Shown: piece after piece, positions 1-8,786 of the stretch | How the letters are laid out: each line of letters starts with the position of its first letter | Position numbering within the stretch: the first letter of the stretch is position 1 | Assembly: GCF_010671925.1 (NCBI RefSeq) | Contig: NZ_JAAHIH010000005.1 | Span: 496,001-560,000, forward strand | Reading direction: 5' to 3' | DNA: 64,000 bases | Source of the DNA: Moorena sp. SIOASIH | GTDB taxonomy: Bacteria; Cyanobacteriota; Cyanobacteriia; Cyanobacteriales; Coleofasciculaceae | The notes under the pieces: model-generated | The model's input: the letters and a program-made list of their open reading frames with translations, nothing else | What the model was told of the DNA's origin: nothing | Database searches by the model: none | Made by a program: the position numbers and the translations under genes

Positions 1-1420
1 TTTCCAATTCCACTATCAGGGTGGTAACATCAAAGCTCTCTAAGTATAGGTTCATCTTGCCCGCTTCAATCTTTGAAATGTCTAGAACATCACTGATCAG
101 TGTGAGCAGGTGCGTACCAGAGTTCCAAATCTCCTTTAAGTCAGAGACGAACTCGTCATAGCCTAACTCCTCGGCATCTTCCCAAAGCAACTGACTTAAG
201 CCCAGAATACCGTTCAGGGGTGTCCGTAGCTCATGGCTCATACTAGCCATAAACGCACTCTTGGCATGGTTGGCTTCTTCAGCCGCTTCTTTTGCCTGTT
301 GCAACTCAATCTGAGCCAACTTGTTATCCGTAATATCCCGGACAATGGTCAGCACTTCGTTATCTCCACTGACCACAATCCGTGCTTCAAAATGGCGGCG
401 TTGGCCATTAATAAACCTCTCATGTTCAAAGATTTGGATCTCCCCAGTTTCCAGAGCTTGCTGAACATTGCTGATATAAAGTTGAGCTATCCCTTGTGGT
501 AAAACATTATACACCGTTTTACCCAAGACTTGATCTCCAAACCCAAAAGAGCTATGATTCCTTGCCGCTTTATAATCTAGAAATGTACCATCGTGACTAA
601 AGTGCAACATTAAATCCGGGATAGCATTGAGCAAGGCTAGATTTTTCCCTTCACTTTGGCGCAGAGCTTCAGCTCGCTGTTCCAAATTTTCAATGACTTT
701 TCGCAGCCGGGAAGTCATCCGGTTGAAGGAATCTGCCAACATCGCTAGCTCATCCTTGGTGTGAACAGTAATCTTCTGGTTCAAGTCCCCAGCCGCCAGA
801 CGCTGGGTTGCAGCAGTCATCTGTTGCAATGGTTCAGTGATTGAGCGACTCAGCAGCAGTGCCAACAGGGTACCGGCAGCCGCTGCGGTTACTGCCACCA
901 CTAGACCTTGATTGCGTACTGCAGCAATTTTATTATTCAGCGGAGCTGTAGACAGTCCGACACTAATCGCTCCCACTGTCTGATTCCCGAGAATCACTGC
1001 CTTACCAGCAAAAAGTTGGTTATTTTTCCACCTAACAACTGTATCATCACTCTCTAGCAGCTCCTGGCCAACAGAGTCACTATCAAGACTATAAACCTGA
1101 CCGTCTACCGAATCGGCTTTGGCTACAATCCGTCCATCTTTTTGGTAGATAAAACCCTCCTCCACTAACCCCTGATCCCCCAGCTCCTCCATGACCTGCT
1201 CCAAATAATCAGCATCTGCAAGGTAGAGCGCATCAGCAGTAACTAAGATCAGAGTATTAAGCAATAGTTCAGCCTGTTGCCTGAGTTCTTTACGAAAGGT
1301 TTGTTGCTCACGGTGCAGAGATAGCATGGTGACACTAGCCACTGCCACAATGACCAAGCTAGTCATGGTCATTGTCAGTTTAGTGGCTAATGGCCATTGT
1401 CTCCAGCTAAATCTGCCCAT
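1..1420 (-). CDS. membrane-bound sensor histidine kinase (HAMP-PAS-HisKA), 3' end outside window
   Basis: An open frame reads leftward from an ATG at 1420 and runs off the window, so the protein lacks its C-terminal part here. In order it shows a first transmembrane helix (about residues 12-33), a periplasmic region of about 130 residues, a second transmembrane helix, a HAMP linker (ITEPLQQMTAATQRLAAGDL), a coiled coil, a PAS domain, and a HisKA box (FMASMSHELRTPLNGILGL) holding the phosphoacceptor His. The ATPase domain would lie beyond base 1. The start lies 5 bp after the stop of the PhnD-like lipoprotein gene, so the two are probably one transcript, with the binding protein as ligand sensor. 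The ligand is unknown; a phosphorus oxyanion is inference. Confidence 0.9.
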   Translation of the reverse strand, partial: MGRFSWRQWPLATKLTMTMTSLVIVAVASVTMLSLHREQQTFRKELRQQAELLLNTLILVTADALYLADADYLEQVMEELGDQGLVEEGFIYQKDGRIVAKADSVDGQVYSLDSDSVGQELLESDDTVVRWKNNQLFAGKAVILGNQTVGAISVGLSTAPLNNKIAAVRNQGLVVAVTAAAAGTLLALLLSRSITEPLQQMTAATQRLAAGDLNQKITVHTKDELAMLADSFNRMTSRLRKVIENLEQRAEALRQSEGKNLALLNAIPDLMLHFSHDGTFLDYKAARNHSSFGFGDQVLGKTVYNVLPQGIAQLYISNVQQALETGEIQIFEHERFINGQRRHFEARIVVSGDNEVLTIVRDITDNKLAQIELQQAKEAAEEANHAKSAFMASMSHELRTPLNGILGLSQLLWEDAEELGYDEFVSDLKEIWNSGTHLLTLISDVLDISKIEAGKMNLYLESFDVTTLIVELE

Positions 1421-1425
1421 GCAAT

Positions 1426-2364
1426 TTACCGATTCTCAACAATGTTGTATAATTGTTGCATCCTTTCCAACCCCTGTAGAGTTGGGAACTCATCAAACTT
1501 AGCAGTCTTCTGGAACTTAGTCAGCACTTCTTTGCCCTTGGGGTCGTTATGCATGGTAGTCAAGATACTCTTGAGCTGAGCCAGCAATTCAGGATCCATA
1601 TTGGCTGGAACCATCACGACTTGCCGAGGCACTTTTTCCGTCTTAGCCAAAATAGTCATGGCTTGCTGGACATCCTCGGGGACTTGCTCGAAAGTCTGGT
1701 TATCCACTGCACCAGCGTCTGCCTTTGAGCTAATCACCCATTGGATAGTATTTTCATCATCATCACTGAAGATATACCCCACCTCATTAGCTGCCACTAC
1801 ATCACTGCTTGATCCCTTTTCATTAGGCTTCAAACCTGCTTCAATCAGATAAGCCATTGGTAACATATAGCCAGAGGTCGATTGTCTATCATCAAACGCG
1901 ATCTTCTTACCCTTGAGGTCAGCTAGGGATTTAATCCCTCGGTCTTTCATAGTAAAGATAATCGTGTGGTACTCAGCATCACCCCGTTTCCAGCGGCGCA
2001 AAATTGGTTGAGCGCCGGACTCTTGATTAATCCTCATGGCTGGGTAGAGGCTATCGAAGTATAGGTGTACCTCCCCTTCTTTGAGCCAGTTGATCATGGT
2101 AGGAAAATCAGAGGCAATTTTTACTTCGCCAGTGTTAATATCGAACTGACTCAACTTCTCACCCAGGTAATTTGCCAGAGGCTGGAAGCGGCGGATCTTT
2201 TTGGCTGGATTCTTTGAAATATCAGCTAAGATAATCACCTTAGTGTCTTCGGAAATTGTCGATGGCTCTAAGCTAGGGTTTGATTGTTCTGCTGGTTGAC
2301 CACAGCTCACTAAGGAAGTGAGCAGACCAACGAGCATAACTTTTCCTAACAGCTTGGTTAACAT
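1426..2364 (-). CDS. PhnD-family phosphate/phosphite/phosphonate-type binding lipoprotein
   Basis: The 312-residue product begins with a lipoprotein signal (GLLTSLVSC, lipobox Cys near residue 21) and continues as a type 2 periplasmic binding fold of the PhnD/PhnD-like family (VIILADISKNPAKKIRRFQP, DLKGKKIAFDDRQSTSGYML). The family normally delivers phosphate, phosphite or phosphonates to an ABC importer, but no permease or ATPase gene is adjacent. The next gene, 5 bp downstream, is a histidine kinase with a periplasmic sensor region. That context suggests the protein acts as a sensory binding partner rather than a transporter subunit (inference). Length is typical of the family. Confidence 0.88.
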   Translation of the reverse strand: MLTKLLGKVMLVGLLTSLVSCGQPAEQSNPSLEPSTISEDTKVIILADISKNPAKKIRRFQPLANYLGEKLSQFDINTGEVKIASDFPTMINWLKEGEVHLYFDSLYPAMRINQESGAQPILRRWKRGDAEYHTIIFTMKDRGIKSLADLKGKKIAFDDRQSTSGYMLPMAYLIEAGLKPNEKGSSSDVVAANEVGYIFSDDDENTIQWVISSKADAGAVDNQTFEQVPEDVQQAMTILAKTEKVPRQVVMVPANMDPELLAQLKSILTTMHNDPKGKEVLTKFQKTAKFDEFPTLQGLERMQQLYNIVENR

Positions 2365-2511
2365 AGTGTCCTACTCTCAATTACAGTTAGAACCGATGTC
2401 TTCACAGGTAGATACTAGGGTTAGCCATGTCAGGATGGCTACCTTAGCCAACTTAGCAAAGTTTTCAGTGAATCTACTTAAGAATAGCGATTTCCTACAG
2501 GACACTCTACC

Positions 2512-2868
2512 TCAACACAAAAGCCCATAAGTAAATTCACTGATTCGGTTATCCCCTTGAACTGTAGATGCCTTACTAATTCCTTGGGTTAGGTGAAGAT
2601 CAATACAGGAAAATTTAATGCCAGAACACCCTAGTGCAGTTGGGCTAGAGCGAGTTACATGCTTAGAGGGAATGACACGCTCGCCTGATGGACAAAGGGA
2701 AAAGCTATTCGTCTTACCCCAAGCCCTTTTCCTTGTCCTCGTAGGTTTTGCCTCCGAAAAATCATCTCTTTGAGAGTACCTTAGTTTCACCAGTTTCACC
2801 TCCCCATAGACACCCTGTCCTAAAGCAGAACTTGCATAGCTCGAAGCTCCGGTTTCTTGAGAAGTCAT
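2512..2868 (-). CDS. unrecognised 118-residue ORF with strong ribosome binding site
   Basis: I do not recognise this protein. The ATG at 2868 is preceded by GGGAGGTAATCT, a strong Shine-Dalgarno at good spacing, which is the main reason to list it. The product is rich in Ser, Arg and Lys, with no signal peptide or membrane segment and no motif I can name. The N-terminal 40 residues look more protein-like than the rest, so it could be a short gene whose 3' part has drifted, or a chance frame. It is followed by 147 bp and then the PhnD-like gene on the same strand. Confidence 0.35.
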   Translation of the reverse strand: MTSQETGASSYASSALGQGVYGEVKLVKLRYSQRDDFSEAKPTRTRKRAWGKTNSFSLCPSGERVIPSKHVTRSSPTALGCSGIKFSCIDLHLTQGISKASTVQGDNRISEFTYGLLC

Positions 2869-3638
2869 AGATTACCTCCCGGTTAGACAATGACTCTTGA
2901 GCATCGGAGTAGATGCATTAGTGTGGTAGAACCTAGGAGCTATGTTATATGGTATCACTTTATGTCGTGACATCACATTATCTACTTACTAGCAATTGGT
3001 TGTAGATCTTAATAGTTAGGGGATCTGAAGGTACACCATTAAGTAGAGGATATCGAATTGCATTATTGTATATTTTTATAATTTATTATTCATTATTTTA
3101 AAAAAAGCAATTATTGGTTACCATAAATAGGCATTAATTTTAAATAATATTTATAGTAATTTAAAGATTAAGTTCTAAGAAAATAAAATTGAGACTGCAC
3201 AAGTTTATATTAATTGAAACTGTCTTCGTTCCAGGATTAAGTGAAAATTGAATAATGCTACTTGGTAGTATAACTCGACCGACGCTCTAAATTTGGCTAA
3301 AAAAGGTTAACTAGCCTAAATAATATTTATAATGGCGGCGTTTCACAGTCTGCTCTAGATTACTAAGATTTCATAGAAATTTTTTAAAAATTGATTTTTT
3401 TTTAAAATAGCTAGTTTTTGATATATCAAACTAGATCAAAAAAACTATTAATCATGATTAATAGTCAGAGTTATAATTAATTTTTAATATAAAAAATTAA
3501 GCAGATATCCAAAACTATGCTATTATTTTTTAATCATATTCTGCAAATTACCGCCAAAGTGGCGTGAAACAAAGTTGGATTAGCTTTTAAATTAAAGTTA
3601 TCCCATCAGGCTGTGGTGATTCCTTATTTAAAGATTGA
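2869..3638. other. AT-rich intergenic region
   Basis: About 770 bp of very AT-rich DNA without a credible gene. It holds runs of A and T and one short palindrome, TAATCATGATTA, near 3450. It separates the minus-strand kinase unit from the plus-strand PEP-CTERM gene and probably contains both promoters. Confidence 0.6.
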
Positions 3639-3693
3639 GTAAAGACTTTGTGAAGTTTCAGTAAAGATTTGGTGAAGTTTCAGTGAAAATTAC
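3639..3693. promoter_or_regulatory. five 11-bp direct repeats, Pho-box-like
   Basis: Five contiguous 11-bp units begin at 3639, 3650, 3661, 3672 and 3683 (GTAAAGACTTT, GTGAAGTTTCA, GTAAAGATTTG, GTGAAGTTTCA, GTGAAAATTAC). On the minus strand the first four read as 8-mers CTTYACYR separated by 3 bp. That matches the cyanobacterial Pho box rule (PyTTAAPyPyW repeated every 11 bp) except at the fourth base. The array ends 127 bp upstream of the ATG of the choice-of-anchor I gene. Binding by the PhoB/SphR-type regulator is inference. Confidence 0.5.
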
Positions 3694-3820
3694 TAGAACT
3701 ACACGAAATTTATGACTGATTTAAAAAATTTCTCATAATTGCATCATAAATTGCATCAGAGGCATTTAATTTACAGTATGAGCTAAGTATTACCTCTACC
3801 TAGACGGAGCCAGGAACACC

Positions 3821-5620
3821 ATGGTAAAAGATCAGAGTCCATCCATTTTTCATAGAAAAATGCCCAAAATCATACAAGCAACCATTAACTCAACATTGCT
3901 GTTGGGTATACTAACATCACCTGCCGCCGCCTTCTCCCTAGACATTAAGCCGATTTCTACCTTTTCCACAGGAATCTTCGATGATGGAGCGGCGGAGATA
4001 TCGACTTTCGATCCACTCAGCCAAAGGTTATTCGTTACCAATGCTAGCAGCAATCAAGTCGATGTCCTGGACTTTGTCGGAGGCAACCTCTCGTTATCCA
4101 CCACCATCCCCCTGGAATCGTTTGGGGCAACACCAACCAGTATTGCCTCTAGCAATGGCTTACTAGCGGTTTCCGTAGCCAATGAAGTGCAAACTGATCC
4201 AGGAACAGTGGCTTTCTTTGACACCAACGGTAACTTCAAAACATCGGTCAGGGTTGGTGCCTTGCCTGACGCGATAACCTTTACCCCAGATGGCAGGAAG
4301 TTACTGGTTGCCAATGAAGGAGAGCCAGCCTTCTCAGAGACTTTAGGTCAGATCGTTGATCCAAAGGGGTCGGTTAGTATTATCGACCTTCTTGACCGGA
4401 AGCATCCTACTGTCAGGACTGCAGACTTTAGTTCGTTCTCAAAACAGGATCTGGAAAACCAGGGAGTTCAGCTGTTTGTTGATGCATTCGAACAAGTTGA
4501 GGCTTCATCCCAGGACGAATTCGGCATTGAGGATTTATTCGAGTCCCCGATTACCCCTGATCGGGATCTCGAACCGGAAAACATCACTGTCTCAGACGAT
4601 GGTAAAACTGCCTGGGTAGCACTCCAGGAAAACAATGCCATTGGTTTTCTCAACCTAGAAACTAATGAGTTCACCAACGTTGTGGGTCTCGGTGTCAAAG
4701 ATCACAGTGAGCCTAATAATGGTTTAGATACTAGCGATAGAGATGATGCTATCAATATCCAAAACAGGCCAGTGTTTGGGTTATTCCAGCCAGACCAACT
4801 TGATGTCTATACTGTTGACGGCATAACTTACTTAGTGACTGCTAACGAAGGCGATTTCCTCCGGATTGAGGGTGACTTAGACGGTGAAGAAGTAAGGTTT
4901 TTCCAGGAAGATGAACGGATAGATGACTTAGTCTTAGACCCAACTGCCTTCCCTGATGCGATCGCTTTACAAGAAGATGATGTTCTAGGACGTTTGCAAG
5001 TTTCAACGATCAATGGTGACCCTGATGGAGACGGTGACTTTGACGAACTGTTTGCCTTTGGAGCACGCTCCTTCTCAATTTGGAAGGTAACAGAGGATGG
5101 CTTAGTGCTAGTTTTTGACAGTGGCGATGCTTTTGAACAAATAACTGCTGACCTATTTCCGGATTTCTTCAACGCTGAAGCTGAGGAAAACAACTTTGAT
5201 ACGCGCAGCGACAATAGAGGTCCGGAAGCCCAGGGCATAAGAGTGGTTGAGTTATTCGGTCGCACCTTTGCCTTCATCGGTTTTGAGCAAATTGGTGGCT
5301 TCATAGTCTATGACGTTACCGATCCTGAAAATGCATTTTTTGTCAATTACATCAACAACCGCGACTTCCTAGGGGATCCTGAGGCTGGTACAGCAGGGGA
5401 TCTTGGTCCTGAAGGATTGCTGTTCATATCAGCAGAGGATAGTCCCAACGACACACCGATGCTAGTTGTTAACAATGAGGTCAGTGGCACAACTACTGTC
5501 TACTCAATCGAACAAGTACCAGAACCAAGTTCTCTATTGGGTCTGTTTAACGTTATTGCTTTAGGGTGTATCGCTTGGAAGGGAAAGCTTTCAACAACAC
5601 CTAAAGAAACTAGCCTTTAA
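3821..5620 (+). CDS. choice-of-anchor I family secreted protein with PEP-CTERM sorting signal
   Basis: The 599-residue product has an N-terminal signal peptide ending near TSPAAAFS and a beta-propeller-like body with repeated surface-protein motifs (LSQRLFVTNASSNQVDVLDF, LPDAITFTPDGRKLLVANEG, ITYLVTANEGDF). This is typical of choice-of-anchor I proteins, which are often annotated as alkaline-phosphatase-like. The C-terminus is a PEP-CTERM signal: VPEPSSLLG, a hydrophobic stretch, then basic residues, so an exosortase should process it at the envelope. Several Asp/Glu-rich loops could bind calcium. The gene stands alone behind a Pho-box-like repeat array, which would fit a phosphate-regulated extracellular enzyme. 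Catalytic activity is not shown by the sequence. Confidence 0.85.
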   Translation: MVKDQSPSIFHRKMPKIIQATINSTLLLGILTSPAAAFSLDIKPISTFSTGIFDDGAAEISTFDPLSQRLFVTNASSNQVDVLDFVGGNLSLSTTIPLESFGATPTSIASSNGLLAVSVANEVQTDPGTVAFFDTNGNFKTSVRVGALPDAITFTPDGRKLLVANEGEPAFSETLGQIVDPKGSVSIIDLLDRKHPTVRTADFSSFSKQDLENQGVQLFVDAFEQVEASSQDEFGIEDLFESPITPDRDLEPENITVSDDGKTAWVALQENNAIGFLNLETNEFTNVVGLGVKDHSEPNNGLDTSDRDDAINIQNRPVFGLFQPDQLDVYTVDGITYLVTANEGDFLRIEGDLDGEEVRFFQEDERIDDLVLDPTAFPDAIALQEDDVLGRLQVSTINGDPDGDGDFDELFAFGARSFSIWKVTEDGLVLVFDSGDAFEQITADLFPDFFNAEAEENNFDTRSDNRGPEAQGIRVVELFGRTFAFIGFEQIGGFIVYDVTDPENAFFVNYINNRDFLGDPEAGTAGDLGPEGLLFISAEDSPNDTPMLVVNNEVSGTTTVYSIEQVPEPSSLLGLFNVIALGCIAWKGKLSTTPKETSL

Positions 5621-6072
5621 AGGCAAGTGAGACTGGGGGAATAAGATCTCCTCCAGTTTAATCACTTGGTATGCAGGTAAATCTTTAATTGTTAATTGTT
5701 AATTGTTAATTTTTTATGTAATTATTTAGGTGTAGGGGTTGACAAACTCTGTAAGGTGTGAATTTGGCAGCAAAAATCAGCAAATTTGGATTGTTTAATA
5801 CAGTTTGAGTCAGGCCGCTGGCAAAATGCACAAAATAGCTTCAAAAACAACCCCAAAACCTGAATAATTATATTTTCAATTTTAAATTTTCAATACACAT
5901 CACATGCTTTCATATAATAAATTTAATCTAAATTTAATCTAAGTTTTATCTAAACTTAATCTAATCAATGTATTCAAACTGTTTTAATTGGTATTATTCC
6001 ATCACTTCATCACTCCCTAAACGAATTTTCGATTGAGGGGGCAACAAGTCATGAATCGAGTTATGAATTCGG
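5621..6072. other. intergenic region with TTAATTG repeats
   Basis: This lies between convergent genes. It has an imperfect hairpin just after the stop at about 5625-5669 (ACTGGGGGA pairing with TCCTCCAGT) that may end the transcript. It also has about four TTAATTG heptamers at 5686-5713 and a run of AATCTAAA/TTTAATCTA repeats near 5920-5965. No gene is seen. Confidence 0.5.
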
Positions 6073-7521
6073 TCAAGGCCAAGGAATCTGGGGATTAGCG
6101 GCCAACTCGCTAGCCACTGCTGCTGCGCCGTATTGATTCAGATGACTCGGATCAGCAAAATACTGATTTTGGTTTAGCCACTGCCTCCCCATATCGATAA
6201 AGATAAATCCTTGATCAGTTTGTTTGAGCATCCACTGCTGCAATTTCTGTTCACGACTCAGACGCACTGGATCTAAATAGTCTTTGGTAAGGGGTAAGTT
6301 AACCACCACTAAGGGAATATTTTGTTTCCGCAAAAAACTTTTAATAGCATTGACAGCAGTAGTCTGTTTACCGGCAAAACTGAAGGGCTGATAATCGGCA
6401 TCATATCTCCCTGAGACTCGTGGATGGCTCCGATAGTAAATTTTTGGGTTAAAGGTGCCATTCATAGGGAGAAAACCATTAGCATTGATGGCAAAAGTAC
6501 TATAGCCAGTGTTGGCGGGAGTTAACTGTTTTGAAACCAGTTGCAGGTTGCAGGTTGCAGGGTCTAGGTTGCAGGGTCTAGGTTGCCGATTTGAAGTTAA
6601 GGTCGCTGTTGCCCAAAGTCTAGTTTCCGGTGCCCATTTTTGATAAAGTTTATTAGTAACACTGGAAATAGTAGACTCAGAAATAGCTTGGCAAGTATTG
6701 GCTGATTCCTTTTGACTTTTAGGAAGTTTGGGGCGATCGCCTGCCAACAAACGTTTATATCCTTCTGAGGCGACAAGGGATTGATAGGTGCGGTCTACTC
6801 GTCCACTATTGAAGGCACGCACCCCATCAGCCCAGATCACTAACCGTGGCAATTGTTCTGGAGTCAGGAGCTGACGGAGTTGGAAGTCAACAAATTGAGC
6901 TGTGGCACCATTGACCCCAAAATTGAAAACCTTTAGCTCTCCTTTGCCTAACATGCCTAAGGATTTTTGGAGTTGCTGAGGATCAAGCCCTTGCAATGCC
7001 CGGGAACTACCTACAATTAGAATGTCAGGCCTACCAACGGCAGCAATATAGGATAGATAAAGCCGCAGCTGCTGATCAAATATTTCGTTATCAAAACTAG
7101 AGAAGGGCAAGGATGAAGTGGTTGCTACTGCTTCAAGGTACGCTAACTCTAGGTTATTGATATATTCAGCAATTTTTTTTTGAGCAAAAATCCGTTTAGG
7201 ACTGTCTGCTGGGATAGCTTGCAAATCCTCAATGGCTTGAATCCACTCATTGATCACAAAATTCCAATCTTCTGTTGATCGAGCCAATTGTGCCATAGCA
7301 GTTGCTCTTCGTTCTTTTTTCATACCCTTGGTAATCGGATTAATAGAAGAGCAGGCTGGGGGAGAACCTTCATCGACTACTTGATTCCCAGGGGATACTG
7401 CTACTGAGGGCAATAGTGTGTTTGCTGCATGGTAGAGTGGCGTAGTCTTCCAAAAGCCAGCCGCCAGTAGAAGTGATGCTATGGTAGCGCTACTGTAGAG
7501 TCTAAACCAGAATTTACGCAT
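6073..7521 (-). CDS. SGNH-hydrolase-like protein of the DUF1574 type
   Basis: The 482-residue product has one N-terminal membrane anchor (residues about 8-25), a helical spacer, and an SGNH-like domain. The block I motif is ILIVGSSRALQGLDP with the candidate nucleophile Ser, the Gly/Asn blocks follow (FNFGVNGATAQF), and the terminal Asp-His block is FADPSHLNQYGA. Such proteins resemble the acyltransferase/esterase partners of exopolysaccharide modification, so an envelope glycan O-acyl role is plausible but unproven. Around residues 310-330 a tandem GGTTGCA/GGTCTA DNA repeat is read in frame, giving an odd Cys/Pro/Asn-rich insert. No operon partner is adjacent. Confidence 0.72.
   Translation of the reverse strand: MRKFWFRLYSSATIASLLLAAGFWKTTPLYHAANTLLPSVAVSPGNQVVDEGSPPACSSINPITKGMKKERRATAMAQLARSTEDWNFVINEWIQAIEDLQAIPADSPKRIFAQKKIAEYINNLELAYLEAVATTSSLPFSSFDNEIFDQQLRLYLSYIAAVGRPDILIVGSSRALQGLDPQQLQKSLGMLGKGELKVFNFGVNGATAQFVDFQLRQLLTPEQLPRLVIWADGVRAFNSGRVDRTYQSLVASEGYKRLLAGDRPKLPKSQKESANTCQAISESTISSVTNKLYQKWAPETRLWATATLTSNRQPRPCNLDPATCNLQLVSKQLTPANTGYSTFAINANGFLPMNGTFNPKIYYRSHPRVSGRYDADYQPFSFAGKQTTAVNAIKSFLRKQNIPLVVVNLPLTKDYLDPVRLSREQKLQQWMLKQTDQGFIFIDMGRQWLNQNQYFADPSHLNQYGAAAVASELAANPQIPWP
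6541..6586. repeat. tandem GGTTGCA repeat inside coding sequence
   Basis: Units of GGTTGCA and GGTTGCAGGGTCTA follow one another within the SGNH-like gene without breaking the frame. They encode the segment RQPRPCNLDPATCNLQL. This looks like expansion of the same kind of heptamer repeat that is common between genes here. Confidence 0.7.
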
Positions 7522-7767
7522 GGTTGTGATGGGGTACGCTCAACTTACTTCAATCAGTTCAAAGTCGAACTATGTTGACACTCCACCTTCTTATAAGGAA
7601 GAGCATTCTTAGTGAGAGCGAGTCCAATATTATCTAGTTTAGCACAACTTTGATACCAATGTATTAACAGAGTTTGCTCAGTTCCTTCTATCTATAATTA
7701 TCTATAATTAGGATAAGGGTGTTTAGTTAAACCGTGCTGCTTCAGCCAATTCCTAGTAAGAGAGTGT
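7522..7767. other. short intergenic region
   Basis: 246 bp between two minus-strand genes. It contains a duplicated TCTATAATTA near 7690-7710 but no gene or clear regulatory element. Confidence 0.4.
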
Positions 7768-8208
7768 TTAGGTTTCACCAGATACTTGAATTAAAACAGT
7801 TCTGTCTCTAGGTCCATCTAATTCAACGAATAAAACCGATTGGTAGGTGCCCAAAGCTAATTGGCCATCAATAATAGGAATATATTCGCTGTTGTTTAGC
7901 ATCATTGCCATTAGGTGAGAGTGGGCATTGATCGGTTCATCAGGAGGTACAATCCTTAAGTGCAGGTCATTATGGAGATATTTACCATCTTTAGGTGCTA
8001 GCTTGTCTAGATGGACTTTGATATCTTCGAGTAATCGTTCTTCGTATTCATTAATTGCTAACGCAGTAGTTGTATGTCTGGAAAAAACTAAAGCATGACC
8101 GTTTTTAACCCCAGCAACCTCTAGTAATTGGCTGATGTAATCGGTGATATTGTAGATGGCTATAGGTTCGTGGGTTTTAAGTTCGATTATTTCACTCTTG
8201 ACCAGCAT
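7768..8208 (-). CDS. yjbQ: YjbQ/UPF0047 family protein (secondary thiamine-phosphate synthase)
   Basis: The product is about 146 residues, counted from the ATG at 8208 (MLVKSEIIELK). A longer frame to 8241 is possible but adds residues untypical of the family. Family motifs are present: ALVFSRHTTTALAINEYE, LHNDLHLRIVPPDEPINAHSHL, and LALGTYQSVLFVELDGPRDR. The family forms a compact cytoplasmic trimer with conserved His/Glu residues. It has weak thiamine-phosphate synthase activity in E. coli and an unclear true role. It is divergent from the small membrane protein gene with 61 bp between starts. Confidence 0.92.
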   Translation of the reverse strand: MLVKSEIIELKTHEPIAIYNITDYISQLLEVAGVKNGHALVFSRHTTTALAINEYEERLLEDIKVHLDKLAPKDGKYLHNDLHLRIVPPDEPINAHSHLMAMMLNNSEYIPIIDGQLALGTYQSVLFVELDGPRDRTVLIQVSGET

Positions 8209-8269
8209 GACTGCACACCAATAAACTAATAACGTTGACAATTAAACTAAATTACCAGAAATTTTGAAG

Positions 8270-8512
8270 ATGAAAGAGCAACTGCTCCGTTGGCTTAACC
8301 AAATTTTAATGCTCGATGTTTTTCTAGTCTTATTGAGCTTTTTTTGGTTTGCGATCGCATTGGTTGGTCGTTCGGTTGGTATTCCTTTGGGACTGGAACT
8401 ATGGTACAGCCTTTGGGAACCAGTATTTACTCCCGCCATTGGCGTGCTGATGGCTGGAGCAATTGTGAGTGGGCTAATTAACCAGATTTCTAAGCGTTTG
8501 ACGTCGAATTGA
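8270..8512 (+). CDS. small two-helix membrane protein
   Basis: The 80-residue product starts at ATG 8270; an in-frame TTG two codons earlier is less likely. It has two hydrophobic segments (about residues 12-32 and 46-67) separated by a short loop containing GRSVGIPLGLELW, and a basic C-terminus. I cannot assign a function. Its hydrophobic pattern and conserved-looking loop suggest a real small inner or thylakoid membrane protein. Confidence 0.6.
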   Translation: MKEQLLRWLNQILMLDVFLVLLSFFWFAIALVGRSVGIPLGLELWYSLWEPVFTPAIGVLMAGAIVSGLINQISKRLTSN

Positions 8513-8653
8513 GTGGGGAAGTGCGTAAGTGTGTAAATGCGTAAGGGCTTACAAATCACCAATGACTATATAAATATGCATAGAACATGGACACTGATTC
8601 ATCACTTATAGCACTACCCATTAAGGTGTTTGACATTGATAAAAGTTGAAAAA

Positions 8654-8697
8654 GGTGCGACCCGTGGCGAATTTAATTCGCCAACGGAAAGCGCACC
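8654..8697. repeat. GGTGCG palindromic element (copy 1)
   Basis: The arms are GGTGCG and CGCACC, and the core GGCGAATTTAATTCGCC is itself a perfect palindrome. The same unit recurs in both insertion sequences at 11099 and 14156, and inverted at 62224. It sits inside a larger MITE. Confidence 0.75.
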
Positions 8698-8713
8698 TAC
8701 GCTAATGCACGTC

Positions 8714-8786
8714 AACTTTTGCCTCTTGCCTCTTGCCTCTTGCCTCTTGCCTCTTGCCTCTTGCCTCTTGCCTCTTGCCTCTTGCC
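8714..8786. repeat. CTCTTGC heptamer tandem array
   Basis: About ten head-to-tail CTCTTGC units, a short tandemly repeated repetitive sequence of the cyanobacterial type, in the core of the TATAGC MITE. Copy C of the MITE has only about three units and copy B is interrupted, so the array length varies between copies. Confidence 0.85.

Noticed and set aside
4828..5304. 158-codon minus-strand frame inside the choice-of-anchor I gene
   Set aside because: Ser/Lys-rich antisense shadow of a well-supported gene.
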